From Nematopogon swammerdamellus (lineage: Eukaryota > Arthropoda > Insecta > Lepidoptera > Adelidae), in the NCBI GenBank assembly GCA_946902875.1, contig OX336349.1:13663891-13727890 (forward strand): 64,000 nucleotides of DNA, read 5' to 3'. The notes below the pieces were generated by a model that worked only from the letters and a program-made list of their open reading frames with translations, made no database searches and was not told the DNA's origin. Below are positions 53,691 to 64,000 of the stretch, one piece after another; position 1 is the first letter of the stretch; every line of letters starts with the position of its first letter. The position numbers and the translations under genes are program-made.

Positions 53691-54624
53691 ATAAGTACAC
53701 ACACTTGAATTTACTACAGGAAATTCTCATAACTGACCTATCCTCCACCTACCTACACTCCATTCATACATACTGAGAAAAGGGCTGCTCCATTTTATTC
53801 GGAAAATTGATGAATAAAACGTCCATGAAGTTGGCTTGTAGATGTCATCTATTCCGGCGCCAGAACGTTTAGAAGCATGTATTTTTTTTAATTCTTTCCT
53901 GTAGTTAGAACTCAAAATATCACCACATTGTCACGTCTCCATCGCGCCTTGATTCGGCACTGACGAATATAATGACCCGAGCCCTTACACGAACAGTATT
54001 ACTGGCAGTATCCACTCCACTTTCCTAATACTGATGCGAATGATATTATTTTCGTCATTATCAGTATCAGTACAGTAATAGTGTCAATATTATTGAGAGA
54101 ATGACTCGCACGATAAATATGATTGTCAGTATTACTGTGCTACTGTACTCAATATATAATACTGATAAAAAAATTCACAGATCTCATGCATTACATGACC
54201 CTCGGGTACATTGAAAATTACTTTTAGGGCGTATTCAAATATAAGCATATAGCGAGTCGCCGACTGTGGGCGTGAAAATATCCTGGTGTGGTTGAAGCGA
54301 CGAACTCAAAGAGCGAACACACTCCAGATTCTAACTGCGCGCACCTGCTCACTATATAATTACTTCTACTCATCTAAACACTAACATGTATTCGGCACAC
54401 GTATAAAAGCTCTCCTCTGGAATAATCTGCCCGTACATTTACACTCCACTACGTCTATGAAGGTAAATTTGAGAAATCTTTTCCTATTCTTACTGAAGTA
54501 AATACATTTTTACTAGCATACATACTAGCTATACATTGCACTAGCTTTTACCCGCGGCTCGCGGTAAAGTCGGTTTAATAACAAATCCGATTGAAACGAG
54601 AATATGATAAACGATTGCTTCTTT

Positions 54625-55440
54625 TGTATTTTCTCTCTCTCTCTCTCTCTCCCTGAATCCTTTCTCCCTCCCACTTTCCCTAACTCTCTCGCTTCCCCTC
54701 CGTTCCCCTCCCGCCCCTCGCTCTTCTCCATCTGCCTCTTTCCCCTTCTCCTTAACCTCGTTATCTGCCTACCTCTCTCCCTAATTCCCTCCTTCCCTTC
54801 TCCCTTCTCCCTCGCTCCCTCTTACTTCTCCTCTTTCCCCCATCCGCACTCCCTCCGTCTCCCCTCGCTCCTTTCATCATCCCCACCCACCTCCTTCCTA
54901 CCTCTCACTCTTTCCCCTCCTCCCTCTTCCTTACCCTCTTCCTCCTCCCCACCCTCCCTCCCTCCCTCCTCCGCTGCCTCCCTTCTCCCTCGCCTCACTC
55001 GCTCCTCCATTCCTATCTCCCCTCTCCTCCAATTCACCCCTCCCTTCTCCCCCTAGCTCTCCCTCCCTCCGACATTTCTATCCCTCCCTATCTCAGTCCG
55101 CGTTAAACCATCTATACCCCGCCGCTTCCCACTCCCTCCCTCACCCCTGCCACTCGTTCGTCGCCCCTCTTCTCAACGCCCCCTCCCTCATCTCCCACCC
55201 ATCTTACACACCTCCCCTAATCTAAATCCCTTCCACCTAATCCATCTCCCTACCTCCCTCCCCTCCCTTCCCGCCCCTCCCACCGTCCTCGCTACCTCCC
55301 ATTTCATACCTCCCTCCCCCTCCTGGTCCCTCCCCAAGCCACACCTCTCCGTCCCCCGCCTTTATCGTCCCTCCCCTCCATCCCCACCCCTCCATCAACG
55401 CCCCTCCCCTTCACCCATTTTCCTTAAACCTTCCCCCTTC
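54625..55440. repeat. 0.8-kb pyrimidine tract
   Basis: The + strand is nearly all C and T, starting with (CT)n and continuing with CCCTCCCT-type blocks. Frames on both strands here are low-complexity and not genes. A Helitron-like end (ACTAGCTTTTACCCGCGGC) lies just upstream at 54538. Confidence 0.9.
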
Positions 55441-56810
55441 ATATGCCTAACATAATTTCATTCCCTATTTCACCCCCTTCCGTTTTTTTTCCGATAAAAG
55501 GTAGTCCCCAGGATGCAATCTATCTTCTTCCCAAAATTGTATCAAAATATTTATAGTATATATATATCTAACATCGCTTCTACCAAACCAACAACCATTC
55601 GACACTAAATTCCGTTCATACTATACTTTCCTATACTTTCTTTGATACTGCTCAGTCCTAAGGCTATTTCGCGTGATGGTATATAGCCTATAGTGTGCTT
55701 CAAGAACTATCTTTACATTGGTTCAAAGTTCAAACCACATCAATATCGGTTCCGGAGTTTACCTCAAACATATATACATACATACAAACAGACAGATGTT
55801 CCCTTTTATAAAAAGTTGAAGAAGAAAATAGAGAAAAAGTAGAGATTAGTTTGTAGTTTATCTTAATGCATTACTTATATGCATTATTATATATATATAC
55901 TTCTCCCACATCCCAAAGGTTAGTTAGAATAGAATGCCTCACGGCATTAAGCTCACCTATTATGCCTAATTTGTATAAATTGGTGTTCAATAAAGAATAT
56001 ATATCCATATTTAAAAATTAGGTTATAATTTACTTGCTTTTTCATACTGAAATATGTCAATTTTGAAAAATTAACAAAAATAAAAAAAAAAAAACAAAAT
56101 TTAATTTAAATTCTCAATTTTCAAGTGTATGCATACACGAAAACCATTTTAACTACTCACACTGCAAGATAAAGACGACACGAAACTCGCGTAATGGAAA
56201 ATTTAAAGAAATCATAACTCCCAAAATTTTCACTTTTTTCAAACAATTCAAAAAACGTCCCCAGATATTTAGTCAATCTACAATATAAAGATATAAAAGT
56301 TTAAAATATATATTTAGAAATAGGTTTAAAAGTGCCCTTTTTCAACCCCCTAAAAACGGCAATTTTAAGCGGTTTTTTGCGATTTTCTCAAAAACTCTAA
56401 AATATTTTAAATATTGTTTTTTCACAATCCTCTAGCTCTCGCCAATACGCGTCATTTGAAACCCTAAATATTTACGTAACCTTAAAAGTCACGACACTAG
56501 GGCCAATTCGCACTTTTTCTGAAATCGGGGCCTATACTGAAGCGATCGAAAAGACATTTCCAATGTCAATAATGATCGTGCAACTGCGCATACTGTTAGT
56601 ATTGACATAAGTATTGATATAGGGAGAAACCAATGTTCGTATTTTCATTATTAAGGGGTATCAGTAATACTGACAATAATATTCATCGTGTACGGGGAGC
56701 TGTCTTAGTATTCGCCGCAGTAAGAGAGTGAAAGACACTTTCGCGCCCGGGGAGAGACGATCGACGAACGCTGTTCTCCGGCCGCAGTATATATTGTACT
56801 ATATATATAA
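55441..56810. other. AT-rich DNA, no gene seen
   Basis: No exon was recognised. Texts near 56170-56560 (ATAACTCCCAAAATTTTCAC, GGGCCAATTCGCAC) look like an old repeat, but no boundary was found. Confidence 0.25.
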
Positions 56811-57245
56811 CTAGCTTTTGCCCGCGGCTTCACTCGCGTGAAATTCGTATTAAAAAAAAATGGTTGTCTGTAAAGTCGGTTTACGGACGAAAACTATCTC
56901 TCCTTGCTCTCACTATAAAAAGAAGAGTAAAAAGAAAAATTTGGGTCAAAGATTGGTTAAAAAAATTGGTTGTCTGTAAAGTCGGTTTACGGACGATAGT
57001 TTTACGTGATGACGTGGAATAATCGTAGTACATAGATCAAAGATCAGTAATTTCTATTTCCAGTAGAAAGATTAATCATCTTGTGACTGGCCATCAAAAC
57101 TTCTTTTGTCTGATCTTGACAGTTTTACTTCTTAAGACGTTTCCATGGTAACTTTGAATATCAACGCTACACACTTTCGTGCGTGCTGCCGGTGCTCATC
57201 AATTTATAAGACGTGACGTCATCACATAAAAAAAAAAGAAAGTAA
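56811..57245 (-). mobile_element. Helitron-like end joined to the 53.2-kb repeat family
   Basis: CTAGCTTTTGCCCGCGGC and TCACTCGCGTGAAATTC form a reversed Helitron 3' end, followed by a single 138-bp unit (56966) and the same right part as 53223-53690. The family is therefore probably Helitron-derived. Confidence 0.55.
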
Positions 57246-57254
57246 GTAAGCCCG

Positions 57255-57440
57255 CTACAGTACGGTTATTTCGACGTTTTGTATGATTCGAATAATTGGT
57301 GTAAGAGTTATGGAGGAACACATACATACAGAAAATATTTCTAAAAATAGTCAATTTAGTTTTAGTATCATACATAGAGTCTACAAACGCGGTATCTCAT
57401 AAAACAAAGTAACTCACTCCATGACCATCCCTTACAGATT
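57255..57440. repeat. dispersed repeat shared with 23745-23895
   Basis: This is the reverse complement of the 23.7-kb copy. It ends ACTCCATGACCATCCCTTA. Confidence 0.5.
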
Positions 57441-57740
57441 TATTATTGGTATTGATGTAAACATTGACGTATTAAAAAAAGAAACACCGAAACAACCTGA
57501 CATTGCAAATAAACGGACGAAAATACTTAATAATAGTGTTCAGAGTTCTACACACACGCACACCGATCTGAAAGAAAAGGCAAACTGTACTATAAGCAAA
57601 GATGTTTATTCTACTCAATTAAAACTCGAACTCAATCGACCGAATAAAGGCTCGCAATGCCCGCGGGGAATTCCATATTCGTTCCGTCGACTTCAAAAGA
57701 GTAGCTTCAAGCGAGGACGTAAAAATATGCCAATATAAAG

Positions 57741-59320
57741 GTAATTTCATAAACTTCGTAAATACGCCTGCCGGAGCAATATTAGGTTTCCCGGTTCACT
57801 GTTTCCCAACGTGAGTCATTCGTCGACTTTTCCATCAGTTCGAGACACGTAAGTAGAGCTCTCCTCGCCAAATGTTTGTATGATTATGGGAATTGAAAAT
57901 TATACACTTCACAACAAAAGCTTTCGGAACATGAGAATCTATGTTTTCACTAGCAAGAGAATCAATAAAGGCAATTAACATTGAAGCGTTTAATTGTGCC
58001 TACAGTAATTAAATTGTTGGAAGTTGATTCATGTCATGCAATGAAAATTATATGAAAAAAAGAACTTTAATGATGACATTTTCATCTAGCACCTAAAAAT
58101 TAGTGGCAAAGGGGGTTTTATTTTAGACTATGTATTTATTTGAGATACCTGTTGAATCTCACATTTATAATTTTTTTTAACGGTATGTCTTGCATTTGCA
58201 TAGTAAAGTTGTTAATAGTAGGTTTATTAAAGGATGGTAAAAATAGGCTCTAAGAGCAATTCTTGCAGAGCAAAAACAGAATAGAATATAATCACAGAAC
58301 ACCTATTAATAGCTACTTCTATTATCTGTGAATATAATAGATTTATTGCACTTTATTGCACACAATGGAAAGGAGAACAGTACACGAGTAGAAACAAAAA
58401 ATACAGGAGTGCGCAAAGGCGGACTTATCACTGTAAGTGATTTCTTCCAGTCAACCAAAAAGCAATTTGCCAAACGAAGAATCCTATTTTTCTACGTTTT
58501 CCATTACTCAAGAGGCAGGCTCTCATAAAAATCCTTGCTGCATTTCAAGTTTCGACAGCAAAATACTGACCCGATAGACAGTTTATTTTCTGCCGAAATG
58601 CTGCCAGGCTGAGAGGGAATTGGCTAAATTTATACTATCTGCTGTGACAGCTTCAAGCTGCTTCAACGTCCGTAGATCTATGTAGTACCTAACTGTAGCG
58701 AGAAGTATGTACAGGCCAAAGAGTTTTAATAGCGGGAAAAATAGAGGGAGCAAGAGCTAGCAAATGCACCGGACTGTTGGAGTCAGTCCATGTGGTCAGC
58801 TCCAGGCGGGAATTGATGTGAGGAAAATTAGAAAACCGGACAAGTGCGAGTGAGACTCGCGCGCCGGGGTTTCCGTATCAGTTAATCATATCATACTTCA
58901 TTCTCACATTCATACTTCGGGAGATCTATTCATTCGTTTATCTTAATGCTTACTTCTTCTTCTAAACTTCTTACTTCGTCTTCGAAAAACTATATTGTCC
59001 CCTCTTCGGCCTCGTCCTCAGTGACTTACTGTTTAATGCCGAAATATGTCAGATTGTAACAGTGAAAACAGTATGCAAATCGGCTTAGCCCTTCTTGAGT
59101 TTATCTGTCACATAAAAAACATACAGTTCACAAATCCGTCACAAACAAGTACACACCCTCGCACAGCCAGGCGCGGCCAGAGCTTGGATGAGTGACCGTT
59201 CGACAAGTAATCTAAGAAAATTATGAAAAATATTTTTTAATCCCTCAAAGTAATCCCTTTTCAAATATTTTCGAAATCTTCAAAGTAATCCCTTTTCAAT
59301 AATAATGATTCCTTTTTTTT
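57741..59320. other. no gene; scattered repeat pieces
   Basis: Pieces of known dispersed repeats were noticed: AGGCGGACTTATCACTG...CAGTCAACC at 58415-58460, and GGACAAGTGCGAGTGAGACT at 58838-58860 (start of a retroposon ending in GTTTCCGTATC). No exon was supported. Confidence 0.3.
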
Positions 59321-59327
59321 CTTTTTG

Positions 59328-59645
59328 ACGTCAATTTGATGAAACGTCTTTATCCTGCTGCCGGAGGTTTTTTACAAAAAAGTTGCGTCACGAAAATTAT
59401 GTAGGTACCTACTTTTGGCGACAAATATCTCTAAAAATATAAGAGTTACGGAAAGGTGAGGCATATCGTCCTAAATGTAGTTCTTCCGACTTGCTAAGAC
59501 GAACTACCTTTAGGACGATATGCCTCACCTTCCTGTAACTCTTATAGTTTTCGAGATCTAAGTCGCCAAAAGTATAATTTTCGTGACGCAACTTTTTGTA
59601 AAAAAAACCCGGCAGCAGGATAAAGACGTTTTATCAAATTCACGT
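59328..59645. repeat. long hairpin element (about 318 bp)
   Basis: Two arms of about 150 bp pair from ACGTCTTTATCCTGCTGCCGG at the outside to TAGTTCTTCC/GAACTACC near the centre (about 59487). The arms are complementary with few mismatches, including AGGCATATCGTCCTAAA and its exact complement. Confidence 0.8.
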
Positions 59646-59995
59646 AAAAAAAAATTTATTGAAATTGTTCGTGTTTTATACTAACGATCGTTTGATCTGA
59701 AGCCAGGACGACTTCAGTTCACCGCGCTCTACTTCCTGTTTATTTAAACTCTCTGCACGCGACTGAACAGTTTTGATTTATGTAAGGACTCCGTACATGC
59801 TGCGCGGCGATAAACTGGATAGTTAGGAGTAATTTAGTCCCGGCTTAAGAGAATTAGGTTAGTTAAATTTAGTTCAGACCTAAAAGTAAGTTTTATCGGT
59901 TTTGACATATATATTATTTTTATTATCTCTTCTCATGCGACGAAATTATAAAATGCCGTACATTTTTTCCAAGAAATGCTCAAAATGCAATTTAA

Positions 59996-60172
59996 ATCCC
60001 ACCGTACTGAATGAAAGGTCGGTCGAAACGGCTATGTTAATGGTTCGTGTTTTCCGTCCAGTTCAGTGTATAGCCGGCATGACCGAAGGGAGGTTCACCC
60101 GGTGTTATGGGCTGACATCACGGATGTTGTAGGTGATGTAGCCAACCATGTCAGTTTCCATAAAAAAAAAAC
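59996..60172 (+). mobile_element. retroposon family A fragment
   Basis: CCCACCGTACTGAATGAAAG, TTTTCCGTCCAGTTCAGTG and CATGTCAGTTTCCATA with an A9 tail are present. Confidence 0.6.
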
Positions 60173-60589
60173 TACCTCACAATAAATGGCAATTTTGTCT
60201 TTCAACTTGCAGAATCGTTGACAACAGAATTTCGATTTCTTCCCTCACATTTAAGTGCGAACGTTGTTTGCACATGGAGGGTTCCGTAGCCATTTCGTAG
60301 ATATTTCTACGCTCAAAATAATGCAAATTTGTATAATCGACTAATACACAAACTTGAAAATTATGTTTATGCCGTAAGCACTAAATTGACAATTTTTTTT
60401 TTTTTTATTTGTATACGTTAATTGGGCGTTTTGTTTTGAAATTGTCGCCTCGGACAGAACATATTTCATATATTGCAACCTTTAAGTTTCTATACAATCA
60501 AACATAGTTTTTTATGGTAATAATCTAGGCTTTTCAAAATCTTTTCAACGATATTATATTTTAAACTTTATTTTTGCGGCCCGCAATAA

Positions 60590-60805
60590 ATTTAGTTGGG
60601 TACGTATGACTTTGCTTACCCCTTTATTTCGTTGCCTTCCGAAAATCTATAATCATTCAAAGTTTCAAGAGGATTGCTCAAGCCGTTTAGGAGCTACAGG
60701 CTGTGACAGACAGACGGACGGGCGGACTGGCGGACGGAACGACGACACATGAGCGATTTTATAAGGGCAAACGTCACTGGCTACGGAACCCTAAAACCTC
60801 ATACC
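60590..60805 (+). mobile_element. retroposon ending GGCTACGGAACCCTAAAA
   Basis: GGAGCTACAGGCTGTGACAG, GACAGACGGACGGGCGG and GGCTACGGAACCCTAAAACC form the common 3' end of a lepidopteran retroposon also seen at 6930-7066. Confidence 0.5.
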
Positions 60806-60989
60806 CTAAAACCTTTACCGTGTGCTGAACTATCCCCCGTCGCTGACAGCAGAATTCTTGGCATATTTTGCGGTAATCTGTCCTTCGTGTTCAGTTGCCT
60901 TTGCGGAATTCTTTAACCGAGCCAGAGTCAATACAGCGCCATCTTTTGGAAGGGTAGTATGTGGACTTATTTATATGTTATCTTATAAG

Positions 60990-61330
60990 TACATTTGTAC
61001 ATACATACCCCGCAAGCTGTATCCCGACAATTTAGCGGTAAGCAGAGTAATCGATGTTGTACTGCAATAACTCTGGTAAATTACAACACAGCACAACACC
61101 GAGCACCACGTTTAGCAAAGTATTAGGACAAGATAACTATCAGGTAGCAAGTAGGTAAGGCACGAAGACCCACCTGCTGCATGACTCGGTGGAAGAACCG
61201 CGCCAAGGTTGCCAATGGCTTTCGCCATTTAGCACGGCATCATGTCCTTATCCCTTAGTCACCTTTTACGACATGCGCGGGGAGAGATGCAGTGGGACTA
61301 TTATTTTTAAGTACCGGCCCCATACGGTAC
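60990..61330. mobile_element. dispersed repeat family B copy
   Basis: The blocks follow the same order as at 23350: GCTGTATCCCGACAATT, the GCACAACACCGA hairpin arm, CTGCTGCATGACTCGGTGGA, and CATGCGCGGGGAGAGATGCA, ending CCCCATACGGTA. Confidence 0.6.
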
Positions 61331-61446
61331 AAATCTTATGAATAATACCGTATTTTCGTTAATACAATGATAATTTAAGTTATACTTATAATTATATAAT
61401 TAATTCACTACTCGCAGGTAATCGATTTCATTATCAATAAGTACTT

Positions 61447-61591
61447 TTAAAAAGTGAAAAGTTATTTCCGTTTACTTACCTACTTAAAGGAGTCGGAGGA
61501 CCCACGCAGCTCTGAGTTTTTATATTTTATTTACTTAGCGGTCCCCCGACTCCTTTAAGTAAGCAAACGGAAATAATTTTTGACTTTTTAA
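61447..61591. repeat. hairpin element (145 bp)
   Basis: TTATTTCCGTTTACTTACC and GGAGTCGGAGGACC in the left arm pair with GGTCCCCCGACTCCTTTAAG and CAAACGGAAATAA in the right arm. A related single arm lies near 33615-33650. Confidence 0.65.
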
Positions 61592-61599
61592 GGGTCGTG

Positions 61600-61840
61600 G
61601 GTTCTTTAAATTTGTAATTTAACTTTTATTTCAAGCTTTAAAAAAAACCGCATGCACATCGGACACTTTTTAAGATAATAATTTTTTTTATTACTTAATT
61701 ACCTGATTGCTTGATTACAAACATAGCTAACAAACATCCCGATTAAACCAGCTTTCTAAAAAAAACCGCATTCAAATCGGTCCATCCGTTTGGGAGCTAC
61801 GATGCCACAGACATACACACATACACACATACGTTAAATT
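61600..61840. repeat. dispersed repeat shared with 33845-34200
   Basis: TTTGTAATTTAACTTTTATT, AACATAGCTAACAAACATCC and AACCGCATTCAAATCGGTCC match the 33.8-kb copy in order. Confidence 0.5.
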
Positions 61841-62007
61841 TATAACACCCCCTCTTTTTTTCGTCTGTGGTTGAAAACAGTATATACGTAAGTTCTAAAG
61901 TTATAAGCAGATAAACAAACACGCAGACACACATGGAGGTTGACGGATACGGAAAGTTTACGGGTCTATTTTTCTATAAATTATTGTATAAAGTAGAAAC
62001 CAAATTT

Positions 62008-62255
62008 TTTTTTTTTTTTTTTATGTAATCCGGTATGGGTGGCAGAGTCAGAGGGGCCAAAGCACATGCTCTGACTAGCCAATATCACCTCCGAGAAGGT
62101 AGGTGCCATACCGGAGACTTCCCTGGATTGTTGGCTATACTGGACTAGAGGAGAACTCAACCGAGGTTGCTATGCGGCCATCTTACATTCAGTACGGTGG
62201 TACCAACCCAGTCGGCTACAATTTGAGCCTACCACCTAGTAAGGGGCAAGGGAAT
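62008..62255 (-). mobile_element. retroposon family C copy
   Basis: A T18 run (poly(A) on the - strand) leads into ATGTAATCCGGTATGGGTGG and the family body to GAGCCTACCACCTAGTAAG. It is one of the most complete copies. Confidence 0.7.
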
Positions 62256-62329
62256 TGTATTTACTCCCGATTTTATGAGCGATTATTTTTGCTCTAAAAA
62301 CGTACGAGTAGGTGCATCTCATCTCCACT

Positions 62330-62610
62330 CTCCCCGTGTATGTCGTAAAAGGCGACTAAGGGATATGACTCCCTTCTTATATTACTAGGTGGTAGGGTTT
62401 AACCCGCCCGGGTTGGTGCCACCGCACTGAATGAAATGTCGGTCAAAACGGCTATGTAAATAGTTTGTGTTTTCCGACCAGTTCAGTGTAGCCGCCACGA
62501 CCGAAGGGAAGCACTGACGTGGCACCAAGTTCATCCGGTGTTATGGGCTGACAGCACGGATGTTCTAGGTGATGTAGCCAAGCGTGACAGTTTCCATAAA
62601 AAAAAAGTAC
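62330..62610 (+). mobile_element. retroposon family A copy
   Basis: The blocks TTACTAGGTGGTAGGG, TGAATGAAATGTCGGTC, GAAGGGAAGCACTGACG and GTGACAGTTTCCATA with an A9 tail are present. Confidence 0.65.
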
Positions 62611-62954
62611 ATACCTAATTGTATTTTCTCCCGATTTTATGAGCGATTATTTCTGCTCAAACGTACGAGTAGGTAGGCATCTTAAAGTTATAAATACGCA
62701 GAACGGAGCCGAGCACAAAATCTAGTTAATAAATAAACAAGCAAACTAAAATTCCGGATCCATTATAAAAGCAGGCAGGCTTTATAATCCCCAGCTCAGT
62801 CTACAAGGTTGGGTTAGACTAAGTTAATATTGAACTTTCTTAGTGTGTACATACGTTCTACGTACGAATATTAATCCTAGTTTTACTGAGGTAATTTTTT
62901 AAACAGCTTTACAGACAACTAATTGATTTTTTACGGAATCCGGTATAGACTAGA

Positions 62955-63095
62955 GATCGTTTTTTATGTAATCCGGTTTGGGTGGCTAAATCGGAGGGGC
63001 CAAAGCACATGCTCCGACCAGCCAATATCACCTTCGAGAAGGTAGGTGCCATACCGGAAACTTCCCTGGATTGCTGGCTATACTGGACTAGAGAG
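62955..63095 (-). mobile_element. retroposon family C fragment
   Basis: ATGTAATCCGGTTTGGGTGG, AAAGCACATGCTCCGACC and ACTTCCCTGGATTGCTGGC are present. It is truncated just before the 122-bp array. Confidence 0.6.
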
Positions 63096-63099
63096 GAAA

Positions 63100-63965
63100 C
63101 CTCGGGAGAAACACAACATAGCATAGTAACCGTAACCGACAAGCATGTATGAAGAACACTATGAGTGTGGAAGAGGCGGGAAGGGTCGCCCTAGACGCTT
63201 CTACCTGGACCAGATCGGGGATGTGCTCAAAAAGGGTCAAGTGCGTAGTACCCGTAACCGACAAGCATGTATGAAGAACATTATGAGAGTGGAAGAGGCG
63301 GGAAAGGTCGCCCTAGACGCATGTACCTGGATCAGATCGGGCAAGTGCTCAAAAAGGGTCAAGTGCATAGTACCCGTAACCGACAAGCATGTATGAAGAA
63401 CATTATGAGAGTGGAGGAGGCGGGAAGGGTCGCCCTAGATGCATGTACCTGGATCAGATCGGGCATGTGCTCAAAAAGGGTCAAGTGCGTAGTACCCGTA
63501 ACCGACAAGCATGGATGAAGAACATTATGAGAGTGGAAGAGGCGGGAAGGCTCGCCCTAGATGCATGTACCTGGTCCAGATCGGGCATGTGCTCAAAAGG
63601 GGTCAAGTGCGTAGTACTCGTAACCGACAAGCATGGAAGAACATTATAAGAGTGGAAGAGGCGGGAAGGGTCGCCCTAGCTAGACGCATGTACCTGAATC
63701 AGATCGGGCATGTGCTCAAAAAGGGTCAAGTGCGTAGTACCCGTAACCGACAAGCATGTATGAAGAACATTATGAGAGTGGAAGAGGCGGGAAGGGTCGC
63801 CCTAGACGCACGTACCCGGACCAGATCGAGCATGTGCTCAAAAAGGGTCAAGTGCGTAGTACCCGTAACCGACGGGCATACATGAAGAACATTATGAGAG
63901 TGGAAGAGGCGGCAGAGGTGTGTCAGGACGTGGCGCGTTGAAATCCATTGTCTCTGCCTACCCCA
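63100..63965 (+). pseudogene. retrotransposon C-terminal coding end expanded into tandem repeats
   Basis: The unit encodes KGRPRRMYLDQIG, VLKKGQVRSTRNRQA and MKNIMRVEEA, a block typical of the end of RTE-like polymerase frames. The right edge continues as expected for such an end: a short EVCQD-like piece, then KSIVSAYPIG and a stop. The frames shown by the repeats are by-products of a unit length that is not a multiple of three. Confidence 0.65.
63135..63890. repeat. 122-bp tandem array, about six units
   Basis: AACCGACAAGCATG recurs about every 122 bp (near 63136, 63258, 63380, 63502, 63623, 63747 and 63869). One unit has lost a few bases and one has a 4-bp gain (CTAGCTAG). Units are very similar. 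Confidence 0.92.
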
Positions 63966-64000
63966 TCGGGTAACAGGCGTGACGCTATTTTTGTATGTGT

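Noticed and set aside
54604..55056. Open frames of 70-150 codons on both strands of the pyrimidine tract.
   Set aside because: They are Ser/Pro/Leu or Gly/Glu/Arg low-complexity products of C/T-only sequence, with no splice sites or domains.
63145..63941. Series of overlapping 60-124 codon + strand frames.
   Set aside because: They are frame-shifted readings of the 122-bp tandem repeat and do not represent separate genes.

Overview
The window is animal nuclear DNA, most likely from a moth or butterfly (Lepidoptera). Coding sequence lies in short exons with GT-AG introns. The intervening DNA is a mosaic of repeats of lepidopteran type: Helitron-like ends of the form CCGCGGGC...CTAG-T, several families of short retroposons with A-rich ends, fragments of non-LTR retrotransposons, and piggyBac, hAT and Tc1/mariner-type miniature elements. 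No database search was possible, so all family names rest on motifs.

Three protein-coding loci can be rebuilt with matching splice phases. (1) On the + strand, 2001/2116-4131 is a four-exon gene for an unrecognised precursor with a Gly/Ala-rich part, an acidic part, a basic cleavage-type site and a cysteine-rich end; decayed copies of its last exon follow it. (2) On the - strand, 23002-18818 is a complete four-exon gene for a 152-residue secreted ML-domain protein of the NPC2 family. (3) On the - strand, 52987-48970 holds the last three coding exons of the Kv3-type potassium channel Shaw; the tetramerisation domain, the pore and most of the membrane domain are not in the window. A tRNA-Arg(TCG) gene lies at 10665-10737. 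Single exons or open frames that I cannot name lie at 7788-7959 (-), 30089-30295 (+), 31258-31442 (-), 33209-33481 (-), 50392-50679 (+) and 51829-52089 (+).

Layout: 1-5.2 kb, the cysteine-rich gene; 5.2-11.8 kb, hairpin elements, retroposons and the tRNA gene; 11.85-17.06 kb, two near-identical Helitron-like elements in opposite orientation, each carrying a captured C-terminal fragment of a retrotransposon; 17.4-18.3 kb, a 47-bp minisatellite inside a reverse-transcriptase fragment; 18.8-23.1 kb, the NPC2-like gene, with introns full of retrotransposon debris; 23.3-34.8 kb, repeats and orphan exons; 34.9-42.9 kb, a direct segmental duplication (about 3.3 and 3.6 kb) in which each copy has gained a different later insertion; 43-48.3 kb, miniature transposons; 48.9-53 kb, Shaw; 53-64 kb, repeats, an 0.8-kb pyrimidine tract and a 122-bp tandem array built from a retrotransposon 3' coding end.

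The genes show no functional linkage to each other. The most notable structures are the paired Helitrons with captured endonuclease-like domains, two independent minisatellites seeded by reverse-transcriptase coding sequence, and the dated segmental duplication.
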